64,000 nucleotides of DNA, taken from assembly GCA_019925105.1 (NCBI GenBank), contig JAHGAU010000013.1:248001-312000 (forward strand), written 5' to 3'. The DNA is from Niebla homalea. Its lineage: Eukaryota > Ascomycota > Lecanoromycetes > Lecanorales > Ramalinaceae. The notes under the pieces were generated by a model. It searched no databases, was not told where the DNA came from, and was given only the letters and a program-made list of their open reading frames with translations. The translations under genes and the position numbers were made by a program. This document shows, piece after piece, positions 60,514 through 64,000 of the stretch (the stretch's first letter is position 1; every line of letters starts with the position of its first letter).

Positions 60514-63500
60514 TTTAAAATTATACTTTCTATAATAAGTAAATAATTTTTATTATTTTTACCTTTTATTTACTTTATCTTTTTCTTCGTATTATTTTAA
60601 TATATAGTTTTCTTCTTTTCCTTATAAATTTCTTTAAGTTATTTATTACTTTTTTAATATATATGATTATCCGTCTTTATTATTATAAATATTATTAATT
60701 TAATTAATATTACTTCCTCTTTATATATTACGTATTCTTTATACCGTTTAACGTTATTTTACGTAATTAATAATAACTTTAAGTATTATATTATTTTTTT
60801 ATTTATTTTATTAAATATTAAATTTATAAATTTAATTATCTTCCGCTTTTATCCGGTAAGTTATTATTAATATAAAATAAAGCTTATTTTTGGATTTAAA
60901 TTATTAATCAGACTATTTATTATATCTTCCTTAATTCCCGTATTATCTTTTTAATACTTCTAAACTTCTTTATTATCTTTTAAGTACTCTTATTATCGTT
61001 TTATCCCTTCTAATTCTTTTAAACCCTAATTTAACCGTTTTTATTTATTTTTTATTTAATTTATTTCTTTTATCCCGTTTTGGTACTTTAACTTACTTTT
61101 AGTTTTCCTTTATTTACTTTAATTATTTCTTATATACTCTTTTTTCTTTTTAAATATATAAATATGCCCTCTTTTTCTTATTAATTAACCGTTAAAATAT
61201 ACGCTTTTAAAGTTAATTTTATTCTTTAAACTTTTTCTTTTCTTATAATTTATTAATTTTAATTATCCTTTTTATCTTTTAATTTAATCCTTAAGCTTTC
61301 TTTATTATTTTTATATTTAAATAAATTTAACTTAGTTTCTTTTTTTAATATTATTACGTTTTTATAATATAACTTCTTATATATTAACTTTTAATGTATT
61401 TTACTTAATGGGCGTATTTAAAGTTTAAGTAATTAAATATTTTCTTTATAAGTAATATTTTTAATTTTTAATATTTTTATTTAAATCTTAAAGTTAACTA
61501 TAATTAACTTTAATTATAAGAATCTTAATAAGATATTATAATTTAAGTTATTTTTTAATATTATAAATATTTATATTAATTTAATTATTTTTATAACTTT
61601 AATATTAAATATAACTTATATATAAAATAATATATAATTTCCGTTTATTATTAATATATTTAAGTAATTAATTCCGAATAATTTTAAAGGCCTTTTTTTT
61701 ATCCGTAATTCTTTTATTATACTTAAGTTAATTATAATAATATCCGATTTTTAATTAGCTTTTATATTAAATAATTTACTTATTTATTCCGGTTAATAAA
61801 TAATTATTATTTTTATAAAGTATATTTACTTATTCTTATTAAGTATAACTTTAAGGTTTTATTTTAAGTTTATAATTACGATATTATTAATTTTAAATCG
61901 TTTATTTTAAATTATTTTTTATATTTTTTTCCGTTATTCTTAAAAACTTCCTTAATAATTATAATTTTCTTACAATATATATAATTAAAGTTTAATACGT
62001 TCTTTATAAGTCGGTTTATTTCTTTTTTAAAATATAATAAAAGTTATATTAAATATATTATAAGGAATATAATATTATTAATTAATAAAATCCGTTTAAC
62101 GTTTAAGGCTTATTCCCTTAATAGTCCGATAATTTATTAAGGTTTTTTCTTTTTCTTAATTTTCATTTTTCTTTTCGGTTTCCCCTTTATTTACTTTTTA
62201 ATTTATATAAGTTTAACTCCTTCTTTTAAATCATTATCTTTAACTTATTGTTACTTCGCGGCTATATTTATTACTATACTTACTTTATAATTAACGTCCT
62301 TATTAAAAAGGTATCCTTCCTTTACGGTAATAACTTTATAATTAAAGTTATTAATAACTTTTTTATTATTGACTTTATTAAGGATTTTTCTTTTTTCCTA
62401 TATAATTAAGGCGATAATTATTACGTTTATTAATATATTTAATTAATCGGTAAGCGGTACGGTTATAAGTAATAATAATAATCGGTAATCCGTATCGTGA
62501 TGGCCGTTTTTACGGTTTTAATTTTTCTTTTATATATATTTCCTTTCGTTAAAGCTTACGTTACCTCCGTTATATTTTTATTTATAGCTTATATATTCTT
62601 CCGTTAAGAATATATTATAATACTTATAATAAATAAAATATAATCTTATATTAAACGATTTAAAGTTATTAATATAAAAGTTTTTAAATTTAGCCGGATC
62701 GAATAATCTTAAAATAAATTAATTATTTCCTTTGGTATTTTAATTAATATATAAATTTTATTAATAATTTTACGGCTTTTAATTCGTATTTTCCGCTTAA
62801 TTATTAATATTTTATTAAAATAAATTTTAAAGTCGGTTTTAATACTTAAATTATTAAAATAATATTACTTACGGTAATTATATTAACGCTATTTATATTA
62901 TTAAAACGTTTTAAAGCCTCTTATTTATACGATTCTAAAGGTATTTAATTTATTGCGTTCCTTTTATTTATAATATTTATATAATTCCATTATAATTAAT
63001 ATATATTAAATTTATTTTTAACATAGCTTCTTAAAGGTCTCCGTTTATATAACTTAATTAATTTATAAATATTTAAACTTTAAGATTTGCCTTTTTATCC
63101 TTTTTTTCCTTTTTAAGCTTCTGCTTTTTTTTTATTCCTTTTATAACCCGTTTTATTTTAAAGTATACTTTATAGAAATTAAGCTCTTTATATATATCCT
63201 TTATTAAACGTTTACGGAGCTCTATATCCGTTAAATTATTCTTAAAACGATTAATTACGTTTTTTAATATATATTTAATTATTTTATTTATCGTATTCTC
63301 CGGCTTTCCGGGTTTAATATCCTTTTTGCTTAAATTATATATAATATAAAGTATATATTTATAGTAATTAAAAATAAAATTAATTCCTTAAGATAGTACT
63401 TTAATATTATTTACCGTTTACTTTATAAAGTCGTTAAGATTTAATTTTAAGAATTCTTAACTTAATAGTTTTTAAAAGTTCTTTATATTTTCCTTTATAA

Positions 63501-64000
63501 TATTATTTATTATTTTATCCGTAAATAAAACTTTAATTTCTGGCTACTTAATTCAATACGTTATATCTCCTTTAAGTTTTATATTTATTATATTTATCTA
63601 CTAATTAAAAGAAGTATTTCTCCCAATCTTTTTTTATATATTATAGATTTATTTTTATATATTATTTAATCTATTTTCCTATTTATTTAATTTTTTTAAT
63701 TTATAGAATAATGTTTTAATCCCGGGTTATATTATAATTCTTTATTATAAAATTTCCGATAATTTTAAGGTAAAAATTAAGATTATTAATAATATTATAA
63801 AGTCTTCTTTTATATTTAATTTTACTATTATTATTAAAAAAGATATTTAAAATTATCCAAGTACTTCCTTTATTTCATATATATTAATTAATTCCTTTTT
63901 AAATTTAAATGATTAAGAAATTCTTAATAATATTTTATTATTTCTTAAGGAAAGATTAATAAGGTTTATTATTAAGTGGTCCTCGATAATACCTATAATT
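60514..64000 (-). mobile_element. Gypsy-C, 5' part including gag, running off the window
   Basis: AT-rich, with minus-strand coding remnants. At about 63330-63080 a minus-strand frame without stops reads SKKDIKPGKPEN, DIELRKRLIKDI and NFYKVYFKIKR, which looks like a gag-domain helix bundle. Gag lies upstream (higher coordinates) of the RT fragment at 51838-54723, as expected for one minus-strand element interrupted by LINE B. No LTR is seen before the window ends. Confidence 0.55.

Noticed and set aside
22872..64000. A novel gene cluster hidden in the AT-rich block
   Set aside because: Every recognisable protein word belongs to LINE, copia or Gypsy polyproteins; no other coding signal was found on either strand.

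Overview
The window looks like a nuclear chromosome segment of a filamentous ascomycete (Pezizomycotina; a Dothideomycete is my guess, not a demonstrated placement). The genes have many short introns (about 43-81 bp) and typical fungal products. They sit next to very AT-rich DNA with the mark of repeat-induced point mutation (RIP): CpA and TpG are almost absent, CpG is kept, and decayed retrotransposons are full of TAA/TAG stops. This two-speed layout is common in such genomes.

Region 1 (1-1177) is AT-rich repeat wreckage that ends at a small inverted-repeat structure. Region 2 (about 1178-22870) is a compact island of ordinary genes: an OST3/OST6-type oligosaccharyltransferase subunit (-), an unrecognised coiled-coil protein (+), an MRM2-type FtsJ rRNA 2'-O-methyltransferase (+), ATG7 (-), dCMP deaminase (+), HIS7 (+), an MPE1-type cleavage/polyadenylation factor subunit (+), a Yippee-family zinc protein (+), a NASP/SIM3-type histone chaperone (-) and DPB2, the B subunit of DNA polymerase epsilon (+). 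I rebuilt exons by eye from splice signals and family conservation. All multi-exon models keep frame and have lengths divisible by three. Two divergent promoters stand out: ATG7/DCD1 and NASP/DPB2 both carry MluI-box (ACGCGT) S-phase-type sites, which suits the DNA-replication role of DCD1, NASP and DPB2.

Region 3 (about 22870-64000) holds no intact gene. It is a stack of RIP-mutated retrotransposons whose borders can be read from target-site duplications (TSDs). LINE A (22872-28685) and LINE B (54724-60500) are two + strand copies of one family. A copia element (+; gag near 29750, protease near 38750, pre-integrase near 39235) is split by a short gag-only LTR element (30254-38560, TSD CTATA). 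That element is itself split by a full-length Gypsy element, Gypsy-B (30850-37762, TSD ACTTC, +). Another Gypsy, Gypsy-C (-), runs from about 43.4 kb beyond the right edge and is split by Gypsy-D (44133-51832, TSD TTCTG, -) and by LINE B.

The most unusual observation is that in every element with visible ends, RIP fades out at the outer edge. In each LTR pair the outer part of each LTR is nearly unmutated and the inner part is heavily mutated, so mutation density tracks distance from the insertion breakpoint. The short gag-only element also shares its LTR start, primer-site-like motif and pre-LTR motif with Gypsy-B, which suggests a non-autonomous partner with its possible helper inserted inside it. 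I found no tRNA, rRNA or CRISPR.
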